Assembly: GCF_016804325.1 (NCBI RefSeq)
Contig: NZ_CP043627.1
Coordinates: forward strand, 124,001 to 188,000
Origin: Methylobacterium aquaticum
GTDB lineage: Bacteria; Pseudomonadota; Alphaproteobacteria; Rhizobiales; Beijerinckiaceae
Length of the DNA stretch: 64,000 bases
Direction: 5' to 3'
How positions within the stretch are numbered: position 1 is the first letter of the stretch; every line of letters begins with the position of its first letter. The position numbers were made by a program, and so were the translations under genes. A model generated the notes under the pieces. That model was given only the letters and a program-made list of their open reading frames with translations, was not told where the DNA came from and did no database searches. Shown here in pieces: positions 36,388 to 45,723 of the stretch.

Positions 36388-37356
36388 TTAGCTTGAGGCC
36401 GGAACGGCCGGGGCCCGGGAGACGGATTTCGGCAGCATCGCCGGGCGCCAGCGCCGGTGCATCCAAAGCCATTGCTCGGGGTGCTCGCGCACCCATCCGG
36501 CGATCACGTCGGTCATCGCCTGCATGGCGCCCTGCACGTCGACGGCACCGCCCGCGTCGCGGGGCAGGTCGAGGCCGGGGGTCAGTTCGAGGCGAAAGCG
36601 GTCGCCGGGCAGCCGGATCACCCGTACCCCGTGGACGGGGCAGTCGTAGTGCCGGGCGAGCTTGGCGAGCAGCGGGTTCACCAGCGCCGGCTGGCCGAGG
36701 AAATCCACCACCACCCCGCGGGTGAAATGCTGGTCGACCAGCATGCCGAGATGGCCGCCGCGCTCCACGACGCCCTGCATCTTGAAGGCGGCACCGGGGC
36801 CGGCCGCGGTCAGGCCGCCCATCGTGGCGCGGCGCACCTCCTGCACCAGCTGCGCCGCCGCCGGGCTGTTCGGTGGACGGAACACCGCGCTCGCCTCCAG
36901 GCCGAACCGGGCGGCGCAGATCGCCGGCAATTCCCAGTTGCCGAGATGGGCCGAGAAGATCAGCCCCGGCTTGCCGTCGTCGCGCAACCCGAAGAAATGC
37001 TCGATGCCCTCGACCTCGATCCGTCCCGCCTCTGCTGCAGCGGGGTCGTAGTCGAAGATCTCGGCGAGATGGGCGTATTCGGCGCCGGTGCGGCCGAGAT
37101 TGTCCCAGGAGCCCAGCGCGATGGCGGCGATCTCCGCCTCGCCCTTCCCGGGGAAGGACTGGCGCAGGTTCTTGAGCGCGGTGCGGTGCGAGGGCAGCCG
37201 GGGGCCGATCGCCCGGGCGATCGCCGCGCCTGCCGCGGCGGCGCGCACCGGGCCGAGCCAGCGGGCGAGCGCGAAGAGCGCGCGGATCACGAAGACCATC
37301 GGCAGGCCGGCGAGGCGGGACAGGGCGCGGTAGAGCCTCAGCTTCAAGCGCAGCAC
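36388..37356 (-). CDS. lpxXL: Lipid A acyltransferase for the very-long-chain fatty acid
   Basis: About 322 residues of the LpxL/HtrB family. The acyltransferase H-x-x-x-x-E motif is in SAHLGNWELPA, with GMLVDQHFTRGVVVDFLGQPA and EQWLWMHRRW further on. It transfers the C28-type acyl chain from AcpXL to lipid A at the inner membrane. The downstream position in the acpXL cluster supports lpxXL over a generic lpxL. No ATG is available at the right place; I give GTG at 37356, with TTG at 37374 possible. Confidence 0.85.
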   Translation of the reverse strand: MLRLKLRLYRALSRLAGLPMVFVIRALFALARWLGPVRAAAAGAAIARAIGPRLPSHRTALKNLRQSFPGKGEAEIAAIALGSWDNLGRTGAEYAHLAEIFDYDPAAAEAGRIEVEGIEHFFGLRDDGKPGLIFSAHLGNWELPAICAARFGLEASAVFRPPNSPAAAQLVQEVRRATMGGLTAAGPGAAFKMQGVVERGGHLGMLVDQHFTRGVVVDFLGQPALVNPLLAKLARHYDCPVHGVRVIRLPGDRFRLELTPGLDLPRDAGGAVDVQGAMQAMTDVIAGWVREHPEQWLWMHRRWRPAMLPKSVSRAPAVPASS

Positions 37357-37511
37357 GATGATCTCACGAAGCAATCCGGGCGGGAGAACGGGCAGGCAGG
37401 CGAATTCGCGCAAGCTGGTCTTCGCCCTGCACGTCGCCTCTTCTCGCGCCGGATGGGTTCGCGCAAGGGCGCGCGGGCCATCCCCGCGCACTTCCCGTGC
37501 CGATGTGGCCT

Positions 37512-38534
37512 TTAGAGCGTCACCAGCATCTTGCCGAACACCTTGCGCGATTCGAGCCGCTCCAGCCCTTGCGCGAAATCGCCGAGCGGCAGCACCGTGT
37601 CGATCACCGGATTCATCCCGCCCGCCATCTTGTCGAGGGCGTCGCGGATGTTGGCGATGCGGCAGCCGAACGAGCCGGTGATGCGGTATTGCTGCTGGAA
37701 CAGCTGCATCAGGTTCATGGTGGTGGAGACGCCGGAGGTCGACCCGCAGGTGACGAGCCGCCCGCCGCGCTTGAGGCAGAGAAGCGAGCCGTTCCAGGTC
37801 TCCGGCCCGACATGCTCGAAGACCACGTCGACGCCCTTGCGCCTGGTGGCCTTGCGCACCTCGCCCTCGAAGCGCTCGGTCCGGTAGTTGATGACGTGGT
37901 CGGCGCCGAGGGCCTTGGCCTTCTCGCCCTTGGCATCGTCGCCGACGGTGGTGAACACCGTGCAGCCGATCGCCTTCGCCATCTTGATCGCCGTGGTGCC
38001 GATGCCCGATCCGCCGGCATGGACCAGGATGGTCTCGCCGGGCTCGAGCTTGGCGTTGTCGAACAGCATGTGCTGCACGGTGCCGAAGGCGATCGGCGCG
38101 CAGGCGGCATCGGTGAAGCTGACGGAATCGGGCACCCGCACCACGAGGCGGGCCGGCAGGTTGACGAACTCGCGGGCGAAGCCGTCGACGTGGAAGCCGA
38201 GCACGCCGCCGACCTCCTCGCAGAGGTTGTCGCGGCCCTTGCGGCAGGCGCGGCATCGGCCGCAGGTCAGAGCGCCGTAGGGCGCGACCTTGTCGCCGAC
38301 CTTGAGACCCTCCACGCCCTCGCCGAGGGCCGCGATCTCGCCGGCCGCCTCGGCGCCGACGGTGAGCGGCAGCTTGCGCTTGGCGAAGGCCATGCCGCGA
38401 AAGCCCCAGACGTCGATGAAGTTGAGGCCGACGGCGCGGACCCGGATCTGCACCTCGCCGGGGCCGGGGGCATCCGGGTCGGGGACCTCGGTCAGGCGCA
38501 GGTCGCGGTCGCCGAAGAGCTGGAGGGCTTTCAT
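37512..38534 (-). CDS. Zinc-type alcohol dehydrogenase of the VLCFA cluster
   Basis: 340 residues. MDR fold with a structural zinc lobe, CGRCRACRKGRDNLC near 92-106. The nucleotide-binding motif is HAGGSGIGTTAIKMAKAIGC near 173. In rhizobia an alcohol dehydrogenase (adh2XL) sits at the same place in the acpXL cluster, and is proposed to act on the hydroxylated long acyl chain. The same position here supports that role. It is separated from the upstream SH3 gene by a long inverted repeat. Confidence 0.85.
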   Translation of the reverse strand: MKALQLFGDRDLRLTEVPDPDAPGPGEVQIRVRAVGLNFIDVWGFRGMAFAKRKLPLTVGAEAAGEIAALGEGVEGLKVGDKVAPYGALTCGRCRACRKGRDNLCEEVGGVLGFHVDGFAREFVNLPARLVVRVPDSVSFTDAACAPIAFGTVQHMLFDNAKLEPGETILVHAGGSGIGTTAIKMAKAIGCTVFTTVGDDAKGEKAKALGADHVINYRTERFEGEVRKATRRKGVDVVFEHVGPETWNGSLLCLKRGGRLVTCGSTSGVSTTMNLMQLFQQQYRITGSFGCRIANIRDALDKMAGGMNPVIDTVLPLGDFAQGLERLESRKVFGKMLVTL

Positions 38535-38554
38535 GGGGGTCCTTCGTCAGACGA

Positions 38555-38674
38555 GCGCCTTCCCCTCCCCCCTGTGGGGAGGGGCTAGGGGTGGGGGTGG
38601 TGCCGGAGAGACCTCGCGCTCTACGCGGCACCACCCCCACCTCCGGCTCCTCCCCACAGGGGGGAGGGGAGGCG
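38555..38674. repeat. Long GC-rich inverted repeat
   Basis: About 120 bp. Outer arms are GCGCCTTCCCCTCCCCCCTG and its near-exact complement; an inner stem GGTGGGGGTGGTGCCG pairs with CGGCACCACCCCCACC. It lies in the gap between adh and the SH3 gene and could form a strong RNA or DNA hairpin. Confidence 0.85.
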
Positions 38675-38768
38675 CGCTACATGTAAACGGAAGAACACAC
38701 GGGAGAGGGTATCCCGCGCCTTCGTGTCAGCCGGACGTAAACCGCCGGGCCAGGAACGACAACAGACG

Positions 38769-39071
38769 TCACTCCGGCGTCAGATACCGCCGCCGCGCCC
38801 AGCCGACGATCGGCCCGAGCTTCACCCGGCACCAGGTCAGGCCGCTCGGGGTGTCGTTGGTGCAGCCGAAGCCGCGCAGGCGCCCGCGGGGCGGCGCCTG
38901 CCCGAGGGCCGGGGAGTCGGCGTCCGGCGCCTCGCGGATGCTGAGCGTGTCGCCCGGGGGCAGCCCCTCGACCCGGAAGAACTCCAGTCGGCCGAATTCC
39001 TGCGCCTGGACCGACGCCGGAACGAGGAGGAGGGCCGCCGCCAGGGCGGCGCACGCGAGGGGGTACCGCAT
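38769..39071 (-). CDS. Secreted SH3-like domain protein
   Basis: 100 residues with a signal peptide (MRYPLACAALAAALLLVPASVQA). The remainder is one bacterial-SH3-like unit: SIREAPDADSPALG, then GFGCTNDTPSGLTWCRVKL and GWARRRYL. Two Cys may form a disulfide. It probably binds peptidoglycan or a wall component in the periplasm. It lies between adh and the fabG-like gene on the same strand, an insertion I do not know from the rhizobial version of the cluster. Confidence 0.82.
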   Translation of the reverse strand: MRYPLACAALAAALLLVPASVQAQEFGRLEFFRVEGLPPGDTLSIREAPDADSPALGQAPPRGRLRGFGCTNDTPSGLTWCRVKLGPIVGWARRRYLTPE

Positions 39072-39083
39072 GGATCCGGTTCG

Positions 39084-39851
39084 TCAGGTGCGATGGATGC
39101 CCATCATCGCGGTGAGCCCGCCATCTACCGGCAGCACCGTGCCGGTGATGTAGCCCGCTCCGGGGCTCAGCAGGAATGCGACGAGATCGGCCACCTCCGC
39201 CGGTGCGGCGAAGCGCCCGGCGGGGATCTGCTTCTCCATCCCGGCGCGGTGGGCGGCGTAGGGTGCCATCATGTCGGTGTCGATGAAGCCCGGGGCCACC
39301 ACGTTGACGGTGACGCCGCGACGGGCCGACTCGATCGCCAGCGTCCGGCAATAGGCGATCAGCGCGCCCTTGCTCGCCGCATAGGCGGCATTTCCCGGAT
39401 TGGCCCGGAGCGCCGCCACCGAGCCGATCGCCACGATGCGCCCGGCCTTCGCCCGGGTCATCGGCCGCACCAGCGCCTTGGCCAGCCGGGTCAGCGACCA
39501 GAAATTGACCTGCATCGCGGCTTCCGCCCGGTCCTGGTCGAGCACGGCGGCGAGGCTGTCGCAGGGCTGGCCGGCATTGTGGACGAGACCGAAGATCCCC
39601 TCGCCCTCCATCAGGCTACAGAAATCGTCGAGCGCCGCCTTGTCCGCGAGGTCGAGGCCGTGGGGCCGCACCCGCTGCTCGGGGTGGAGGGCGGTGAGTT
39701 CCAGCGCCAGCGCCTCGGCGGCAGCCTGCGAGCCGCGATAGGTGAAGTCGACGTCGTGGCCGGACGCCATCAGCGCCCGCACGATCGCGGCGCCGAGGCC
39801 CCGCGCGCCGCCGGTGACGAGGACGCGGCGGTTATGCACAGGCGCGCTCAC
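39084..39851 (-). CDS. 3-oxoacyl-ACP reductase-like SDR in the VLCFA cluster
   Basis: 255 residues. SDR features: [15 protein letters not shown] (cofactor glycines), NAGQ, the Ser/Tyr/Lys triad in [27 protein letters not shown], and ETD-type C-terminus VLPVDGG. The predicted role is the keto-reduction step in elongating the C28 acyl chain on AcpXL. The start is GTG at 39851, overlapping the fabF1XL stop by 4 bp (GTGA). Confidence 0.88.
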   Translation of the reverse strand: MSAPVHNRRVLVTGGARGLGAAIVRALMASGHDVDFTYRGSQAAAEALALELTALHPEQRVRPHGLDLADKAALDDFCSLMEGEGIFGLVHNAGQPCDSLAAVLDQDRAEAAMQVNFWSLTRLAKALVRPMTRAKAGRIVAIGSVAALRANPGNAAYAASKGALIAYCRTLAIESARRGVTVNVVAPGFIDTDMMAPYAAHRAGMEKQIPAGRFAAPAEVADLVAFLLSPGAGYITGTVLPVDGGLTAMMGIHRT

Positions 39852-41119
39852 GCGGGTTCCGCCCCGAACACCAGGCAGGTGTTCTGTCCGCCGAAGCCGA
39901 AGGAGTTCGACAGCACCGTCGTCACCGGCACGTCGCGGGCGGTCGTCACCACGTCCAGCGGAATCGCCGGATCGGGGATCGCGTAGTTCAGGGTCGGGGG
40001 CACCCGGCCATGGGCGATGGTGAGGAGCGAGAACGCCGCCTCGACCGCGCCGGCGGCGGTGAGCGTGTGGCCGATCATCGACTTGTTGGAGGAGATCGGC
40101 ACCGCGCGCATCCGCTCGCCGAACACCGCGAGGCAGCCCATCGCCTCCATCTTGTCGTTCTCCGGCGTGCCGGTGCCGTGGGCGTTCACCGTGTCGATCC
40201 GGTCGGGATGCAGGCCGGCATCGTCGAGCGCGGCGCGGATCGCCGCGACGACAGGCGCGCCGTCGGGGCTCGAGCGGGTGCGGTGGAAGCCGTCGCCCTT
40301 CTCGCCGCAGCCGAGCACGTAGCCGAGGATCCTGGCGCCGCGGGCGCGGGCGTGGCTTGCGCTCTCCAGCACCAGCGCGGCGGCGCCCTCGCCCATCACG
40401 AAGCCGTCGCGGTTCTTGGCGAAGGGTTTCGAGGCGGCCTCGGGCGGGTCGTTCTGGGTCGAGAGGGCGGAGAGCAGCGAGAACCGGATCAGCGATTCCG
40501 GGTTCACCGAGCCGTCGGTGCCGATGCAGAGCGCCGCCTCGACCTCGCCGCGGCGGATCGCCTCGACGCCGAGCTGGATCGCGGTCGCGCCCGACGAGCA
40601 GGCGGTCGAGAGCGAGATCGGCGAGCCCTTGGTGCCGAAGCGGTCGGCGATGCGATCGGCGACGGTGCCGAAGATGAACAGGTCGTGCCAGTCGTCGAAG
40701 CGCCGGCTGGCGGCCGCCCGCAGCAGGTCGGCATAGGTCACGTCACCGTTGGTGGCCGCGGCCTCCGCGAGCGCCTGGCGCTGCGGCCACTCGATCTCGA
40801 CCGGCGGCACCGCCATGAACAGGGCGCCCGGGAAATCGCCCGGGAGGCCGGCCTGCGCCACCGCCTCGTCGGCGGCGGCCTCGGCGAAACGCTGCGAGAG
40901 CAGCGGCGCCACCATCGGGTCGGCGGCGATGAAATCGACCGTGCCGGCGATGCGGGTGCGAAGCCCCTCGGTCGGGAACCGGGTGATGGCGTGGATGCCG
41001 GAGCGCCCGGAGGTCAGCGCCGCCCAGTTGTCGGCGGCTCCTTGGCCCAGCGAGGTCACCACGCCGAGGCCGGTGACCGCCACCAGGGGACGGCCCATCG
41101 CGTCGCGGTCGCGGCTCAT
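39848..41119 (-). CDS. fabF1XL: Beta-ketoacyl-ACP synthase, catalytic subunit
   Basis: 423 residues of the KAS II type. The catalytic triad is complete: Cys in [12 protein letters not shown] near 173, His in [11 protein letters not shown] near 309 and His in [16 protein letters not shown] near 350. It should elongate the acyl chain on AcpXL. Its start overlaps the fabF2XL stop (ATGA at 41116-41119). The order acpXL, fabZXL, fabF2XL, fabF1XL is the same as in Rhizobium. Confidence 0.9.
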   Translation of the reverse strand: MSRDRDAMGRPLVAVTGLGVVTSLGQGAADNWAALTSGRSGIHAITRFPTEGLRTRIAGTVDFIAADPMVAPLLSQRFAEAAADEAVAQAGLPGDFPGALFMAVPPVEIEWPQRQALAEAAATNGDVTYADLLRAAASRRFDDWHDLFIFGTVADRIADRFGTKGSPISLSTACSSGATAIQLGVEAIRRGEVEAALCIGTDGSVNPESLIRFSLLSALSTQNDPPEAASKPFAKNRDGFVMGEGAAALVLESASHARARGARILGYVLGCGEKGDGFHRTRSSPDGAPVVAAIRAALDDAGLHPDRIDTVNAHGTGTPENDKMEAMGCLAVFGERMRAVPISSNKSMIGHTLTAAGAVEAAFSLLTIAHGRVPPTLNYAIPDPAIPLDVVTTARDVPVTTVLSNSFGFGGQNTCLVFGAEPA

Positions 41120-42255
41120 GCGGTGTCCCCTGCTCTGGTGAGGCGCAGCACGCCCTCGCCCCGGCGGTGGCCGACCGTCGTGACGGCGACCTCGCATGCG
41201 TCCCCCGACGCCACCAGGGCGGCGGCGAGCGCCGCACCGAAGGGGGCGGCGGCCTCCAGCGTGTGGCCGGTGAGGTCGCCGAGCGCCCGGACCGGCGCCC
41301 GCGGCGCCAGGGTCGTCAATGCGTCTCGCTCCTCGCCGGTGATGCCGGCGCAGCCGGTGGCGGCGGAGATCACGGCGTCGGGGTCGGTGACGCCGACCTG
41401 GCCCCAGAGCCCGGTCAGGCTCGCCGCCACGCTGCCGTCCCGGCGCTTCGTGCGGTCGCTCGCCACCGCCTCGAGCCGGGCGAGCGCCCGGGCGCCGCGG
41501 GCCCTGGCATGGTCCTCGGCCTCCAGCACCAGGAAGGCGGCGCCGGAGCCGAGGATGAAGCCGGGCGCGTCGCCGCGCTCGAAGACCGGGCGATACTCGG
41601 GTTTAGAGAGGTAGCCGCCCATCTCGTGGATCAGCAGCACGTCGGCCCGCTCGGCATTGTACGAGCCGCCCACCAGAACGATGTCGAGCTGGCCGGCGCC
41701 GATGCGGGCCTGCGCAATGCGCAACGCGTCCACGCCGCTCGATTCCTCGCCCATGAAAGTGCGCGAGGCCCCGGTGACGCCATGCACGATGGCGATGTTG
41801 CCGGCGAGCAGGTTCGAGAGCTGGGCGAGGAACAGCGTCGGCCGCAGGTCGTTCTGCAGGCGCTCGTTGAGGTAGGTGCCCGGATCGGATGCCTGGCGCA
41901 GGCCGGTGAGGATCTGGCCGTCGACCGCGTAGTCGCGCTCGCCGCCGCCCGCCGCCACGACGAGGTGCATGGCGGCCTTCAAGGCCGCATCGGCCTTGGC
42001 GCCGGCCGCGTCGAGGGCGAGGCCGGCGGCGTAGACGCCGAGCCGCTGCCACGGCTCCATCTGCCGCTGGTCGGATTTTTTCGGGATCTGCCCGTCGAGG
42101 GTGAGCGGCGCGACCGGGTGGACCGGGTACGGCGCGAAGGTCTCGGCATCGCTCCGCGGCGCCTCGGCCGACCGGTAGGCCGAGAGATGCGCCTCGACGC
42201 CCTCGCCCGCGCAGGAGACGAGCCCGAGGCCCGTGACGACAACAGGCCGGGTCAC
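41116..42255 (-). CDS. fabF2XL: KAS-like protein lacking the active-site Cys
   Basis: 379 residues. Thiolase-fold KAS relative, but the active-site Cys is missing: the region equivalent to TACSSG reads TGASRTFMGEESSG near 168. The first catalytic His is also not evident, while TGHTLEAAAPFG near 320 keeps the second. It therefore probably acts as a partner or chain-length factor for fabF1XL rather than as a synthase. Overlaps at both ends with neighbouring genes (4 bp each) make equal expression likely. Confidence 0.88.
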   Translation of the reverse strand: MTRPVVVTGLGLVSCAGEGVEAHLSAYRSAEAPRSDAETFAPYPVHPVAPLTLDGQIPKKSDQRQMEPWQRLGVYAAGLALDAAGAKADAALKAAMHLVVAAGGGERDYAVDGQILTGLRQASDPGTYLNERLQNDLRPTLFLAQLSNLLAGNIAIVHGVTGASRTFMGEESSGVDALRIAQARIGAGQLDIVLVGGSYNAERADVLLIHEMGGYLSKPEYRPVFERGDAPGFILGSGAAFLVLEAEDHARARGARALARLEAVASDRTKRRDGSVAASLTGLWGQVGVTDPDAVISAATGCAGITGEERDALTTLAPRAPVRALGDLTGHTLEAAAPFGAALAAALVASGDACEVAVTTVGHRRGEGVLRLTRAGDTA

Positions 42256-42716
42256 GAATCCGCTCCGTCGGGAAGGCCGATGCGGGCGGTGCGCTCGCGC
42301 ATGAGCGCGCCGAGACCGTCCGGGAACGGCATGGTCCGGAACCGCAATTCGGCGTTGCAGATCGGCTTGCCGTCGGAGCGGATCGCCGCCTTGGTCACGG
42401 CGTAGCCCGAGCCGTCATGCTCCAGGCTCGCCTCGACCTCCAGCACGGCCCCGGGGCCGACGAAGGAGCGGAAGCGTGCCTTGTCGACGCCCATCAGGAA
42501 CGGCATGTGGCTGAAGGACGCACGGGCGAGCAGCAGGTAGCCGGAGGCCTGCGCCATCGTCTCGGTGAGGAGCACGCCCGGCACCAGGGGGTGGCCGGGG
42601 AAATGCCCCTCGAAGACCGGGCTCGCATCCGGCACCGTGGCGAGCGCCGCGATGCGCCCCTCGGCGCGGTCGAGGCTCACGACCCGGTCGATCATGTCGA
42701 AATATTCGAGGCGCAT
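42252..42716 (-). CDS. fabZXL: FabZ-type 3-hydroxyacyl-ACP dehydratase
   Basis: 154 residues. Hotdog dehydratase with the catalytic His in FEGHFPGHPLVPGVLL near 40 and the catalytic Glu in LTETMAQASGYLLLA near 52. It removes water from the hydroxyacyl intermediate on AcpXL. The start of fabF2XL overlaps its stop. Confidence 0.9.
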   Translation of the reverse strand: MRLEYFDMIDRVVSLDRAEGRIAALATVPDASPVFEGHFPGHPLVPGVLLTETMAQASGYLLLARASFSHMPFLMGVDKARFRSFVGPGAVLEVEASLEHDGSGYAVTKAAIRSDGKPICNAELRFRTMPFPDGLGALMRERTARIGLPDGADS

Positions 42717-42740
42717 CCCGGCGGCCGCCCTAAACCCGGC

Positions 42741-43028
42741 TCAGACCTTGGCGGCCTTCTCGGCCACCAGGCCGTCGATGCGCTCGCAGAGGTTCTTCAG
42801 CACGAAGTACTGCTCGGCCGGAACCTTGCCCTCGTTGACCTCCTGGGTCCACTGCTCGAGGGGCAGCTTGATCCCGAAGGACTTGTCGATCTCGAAGGCG
42901 ATGTCGAGGAAGGCCAGGCTGTCGATGCCCAGATCGTCGATGGCGTGGCTCTCCGGCGTGATCTTCTCGCGCGGGATGTCGGCGACGTCGGCGATGATGG
43001 TGGCGACGCGGTCGAAGGTGTCGGACAT
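42741..43028 (-). CDS. acpXL: Acyl carrier protein AcpXL
   Basis: 95 residues, longer than housekeeping ACP, as is usual for AcpXL. The phosphopantetheine Ser is in [18 protein letters not shown] near 37. The C-terminus has the family's extra helix ([21 protein letters not shown]). It carries the growing 27-hydroxyoctacosanoate-type chain used for lipid A. It is first in the cluster; the frame runs 135 bases further upstream but ATG 43028 fits the family length. Confidence 0.93.
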   Translation of the reverse strand: MSDTFDRVATIIADVADIPREKITPESHAIDDLGIDSLAFLDIAFEIDKSFGIKLPLEQWTQEVNEGKVPAEQYFVLKNLCERIDGLVAEKAAKV

Positions 43029-43257
43029 GGACGTGCAGCCGTCTTCCTGCTGAGGTCTGGCTCGAACGGCGCGACCTCCGGGCACCGCCCGCACCCCGGC
43101 CACGAAACCGCCTCCCCGAAAAGGGTCCGCCGGGCATGGCCCGGTCGAGGGGCCCGCATACACGAGGGGGGACGGGCCGGCAACCGCGCGGCGTTTCCGC
43201 CAGGCGCCCCCTGCCCTAGGTCAGGTCGGACGACGCGCCCGCGGCAACGCGGGAAGG

Positions 43258-44394
43258 ATGACAGCCGGCATGGAACACGTGAAGCCCCCGACCGGTCCCG
43301 GACATTCCCCCGCCCCGGCGCCGCCGCCCGCGGCGGGAACCTCCGCCTTTGCCCGCGCGGCCCTGGTGATCGCCCTCGGCGCCCTCGGCGTCTGGGTGCT
43401 GCATCCCTTCCTGCCGGCGCTGGTCTGGGCGGTGATCCTGGCGATCGCCCTGTGGCCCCTGCGCGAGCGGCTGGTGCGGATCAAGCCGCCCGGCAAGCAC
43501 AACCTGCTGTGGCCGGCCGTGCTCACGCTTGCGGTCGCCCTGGTGATCCTGGTGCCGCTGATCGTCGTCGCCATCCAGGCGGCGCGGGAGGCGCACGACG
43601 CGGTGGCATTCTGGCGCCAGATCGAGGAGCAGGGCTGGCCGGTGCCGGATTTCGTCGCGCACCTGCCGTTCGGGGCGTCGCAGGTCGCGGCCTGGTGGCA
43701 GGAGAACCTGAGCCATCCGCAGGGCTCGTCCGAGGTCCTCAAGCGCGTCGACCAGTCGATCAACCACTCGTCGCTGGTCGGGTTCGGCCGCACCTTCGGC
43801 AGCCAGATCGTCCACCGGGCGATGCTGTTCGGCTTCACGCTGCTCGCCCTGTTCTTCCTGTTCCGCGACGGGCCGGCGCTGGCCGCGCAAGGGCTCTCGG
43901 CGGCGCGCCGCCTGTTCGGCCCGCGGGGCGAGCGGGTGGCGCGGCAGATGGCGGCCTCGGTCCACGGCACCGTCGACGGGCTGGTGCTGGTCGGCCTCGG
44001 CGAAGGCTTCCTGCTCGGCCTGGTCTACTACTTCGCCGGGGTGCCGCATCCGGTCCTGCTCGGTGCCTTCACGGCACTCGCCGCGATGATCCCGTTCGGG
44101 GCGCCCGTCGCCTTCGGCCTCGCCGCGCTCCTCGCCGCGGCACAGGGCGGGGTCACCGCGGCGATCGTGGTGGCGGTGGCGGGCCTCGTCGTCACCTTCG
44201 TGGCCGACCACTTCGTCCGTCCGGTCCTGATCGGGGGTGCCACCCGGCTGCCGTTCCTGTGGGTCCTGCTCGGAATCCTGGGCGGCGTGGAGAGTTTCGG
44301 GCTCCTGGGCCTGTTCCTGGGCCCGGCCGTTATGGCGGCGTTGGTGTTGCTGTGGCGAGAATACACGGAAGGGGACGGCCAGCCCGTCGCCTGA
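43258..44394 (+). CDS. AI-2E family transporter (PerM-like)
   Basis: 378 residues with about eight hydrophobic segments. Family features: LHPFLPALVWAVILAIALWPL near 50, LFFLFRDGPALAAQ near 200, and PFGAPVAFGLAALLAA with VADHFVRPVLIGG and LFLGPAVMAALVLLWREY at the end. The family exports small molecules or ions and is not restricted to autoinducer-2. Divergent from acpXL. The small Arg/Asp-rich protein follows 33 bp downstream. Confidence 0.9.
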   Translation: MTAGMEHVKPPTGPGHSPAPAPPPAAGTSAFARAALVIALGALGVWVLHPFLPALVWAVILAIALWPLRERLVRIKPPGKHNLLWPAVLTLAVALVILVPLIVVAIQAAREAHDAVAFWRQIEEQGWPVPDFVAHLPFGASQVAAWWQENLSHPQGSSEVLKRVDQSINHSSLVGFGRTFGSQIVHRAMLFGFTLLALFFLFRDGPALAAQGLSAARRLFGPRGERVARQMAASVHGTVDGLVLVGLGEGFLLGLVYYFAGVPHPVLLGAFTALAAMIPFGAPVAFGLAALLAAAQGGVTAAIVVAVAGLVVTFVADHFVRPVLIGGATRLPFLWVLLGILGGVESFGLLGLFLGPAVMAALVLLWREYTEGDGQPVA

Positions 44395-44427
44395 AAACGC
44401 CCGTCGCCTGCCCGAAAGACGCTCCCG

Positions 44428-44844
44428 ATGAGATTCCTGATCGCCGCGGCCCTGCTCGCCGGCTTCTCCGCCTGTCCCGCCGCGGCGCAATGGGACGACG
44501 ACCGCCCGACCGCCCGGCGCGGCGAGCGGTACGACGACCGTCGCGATCCCGGCCTGCGCTTCGGCGACGACGACCGCCGCGGGGATTTCGACCGGCGCGA
44601 CCGCCGGGATGTGGAGCGCGGCGACCCCGACGAGATCATGCCGCGCCGCCGCGACCGGGACGATCGCGGCCGCCGTGATGCGGAAGGGCGCTGGCGGGAC
44701 GACCGGTCCCGGGCGGACCGGTACGATCGCTACGACCGTTACGATCGCTACGGTCCCTCGCCCTATGGGCCGATCGGGCCCCAGCCCGTGCCCGGCGGCG
44801 TCTTCGTCGTGCCGCCGCCGATTCCCGGGTCGAACCGCTACTGA
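44428..44844 (+). CDS. Secreted Arg/Asp-rich protein
   Basis: 138 residues. A signal peptide (MRFLIAAALLAGFSACPAAA) is followed by about 100 residues dominated by Asp and Arg, including the tandem unit RYDRYDRYDRYG near 104-115. The C-terminus is Pro/Gly-rich. No family is recognised. Mixed-charge low complexity suggests a disordered periplasmic or surface protein. The tandem repeat could vary in number. Confidence 0.6.
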   Translation: MRFLIAAALLAGFSACPAAAQWDDDRPTARRGERYDDRRDPGLRFGDDDRRGDFDRRDRRDVERGDPDEIMPRRRDRDDRGRRDAEGRWRDDRSRADRYDRYDRYDRYGPSPYGPIGPQPVPGGVFVVPPPIPGSNRY

Positions 44845-45243
44845 TCGAGTTCGACTCGATCGCTCCGCACGAGGGAAAGCTCGGGAGCCTCTCGAGGCAC
44901 GCGGGATGCGACAGGACGACTCGTCCGCGGCTCCTCCTCGTCCCACCCGCGACCTCATCCTGAGGCGCGAGCATTGCTCGCCTCGAAGGAGGGCTCCAGA
45001 GATCTCGGAGACTTCTGGAGCCCTCCTTCGGGGTCGGCCGATTGCCGATCGGCTCACACCTCAGGATGAGGTTGCAGACAGGAGAGACCTCCGCCAGCGG
45101 GCTTCATGCCCATGTCGTGCGCCGTTCACCGAGCCGCCCCTGACTTGCGCGGTACTCTTCCAAGGTATGGGAGCCGAGACACGCATCCTGTTGTCGACGA
45201 TCGATCAGACACCGAAAACCCACCGATCCCCCGCGAGGTCCCG
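44845..45243. other. Intergenic region carrying palindromic repeat
   Basis: About 400 bp between the Arg/Asp-rich gene and the RidA gene. Much of it is the second palindromic repeat at 44953-45071. No further gene was recognised. Confidence 0.6.
44953..45071. repeat. Palindromic repeat (CCTCATCCTGAGG type), copy 2
   Basis: 119 bp. Outer arms CCTCATCCTGAGG and CCTCAGGATGAGG match the copy at 33099-33168. Inside is CGAAGGAGGGCTCCAGA with complement TCTGGAGCCCTCCTTCG, a further inverted pair. Confidence 0.85.
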
Positions 45244-45723
45244 ATGAACCAACCCTCCCCTCTGCGCGGCGAGCCCGCCCGCCGCCTTGCCGCCCTCGGC
45301 CTCGCGCTGCCGCGGGTGCCCGAGCCCCGCGGCGCCTTCCTGCCGTTCTCGCGCATCGGCTCGACCCTGTGGCTCGCCGGCCAGATCTGCGAATGGGAAG
45401 GGGAAGTGCGGTTCACCGGGCCGGTGACCGACATCGCGACCGGGCAGGAGGCGGCGCGGATCTGCGCGCTCAACCTGCTGGCGTCCTTGAGCCTCGCCCT
45501 CGACGGCGATCTCGACCGGGTGGTGCGTTGCCACCGCCTCGGCGGCTTCGTGCAGGTCGAGCAGGGCTGGCCCGACGTGCCGAAGGCGGTCAACGGTGCC
45601 TCCGACCTGATGGCGGAGCTGTTCGGTGAGGCCGGGCGCCACGCCCGCACGGCGATCGGCGTCGCCAGCCTGCCGGCCAATGCGAGCGTCGAGGTCGACG
45701 GGATCTTCGAAGTGAGAGCCTAG
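45244..45723 (+). CDS. RidA-family protein
   Basis: 159 residues of the YjgF/RidA/YER057c family: PFSRIGSTLWLAGQICEWEG, GQEAARICALNLLASL and ARTAIGVASLPANASVEVDGIFEV. RidA proteins hydrolyse reactive enamine/imine intermediates. This is the larger subtype, with insertions relative to E. coli RidA; the usual catalytic Arg is not clearly present, so the activity may differ. The end overlaps the convergent response-regulator gene by 4 bp. Confidence 0.87.
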   Translation: MNQPSPLRGEPARRLAALGLALPRVPEPRGAFLPFSRIGSTLWLAGQICEWEGEVRFTGPVTDIATGQEAARICALNLLASLSLALDGDLDRVVRCHRLGGFVQVEQGWPDVPKAVNGASDLMAELFGEAGRHARTAIGVASLPANASVEVDGIFEVRA

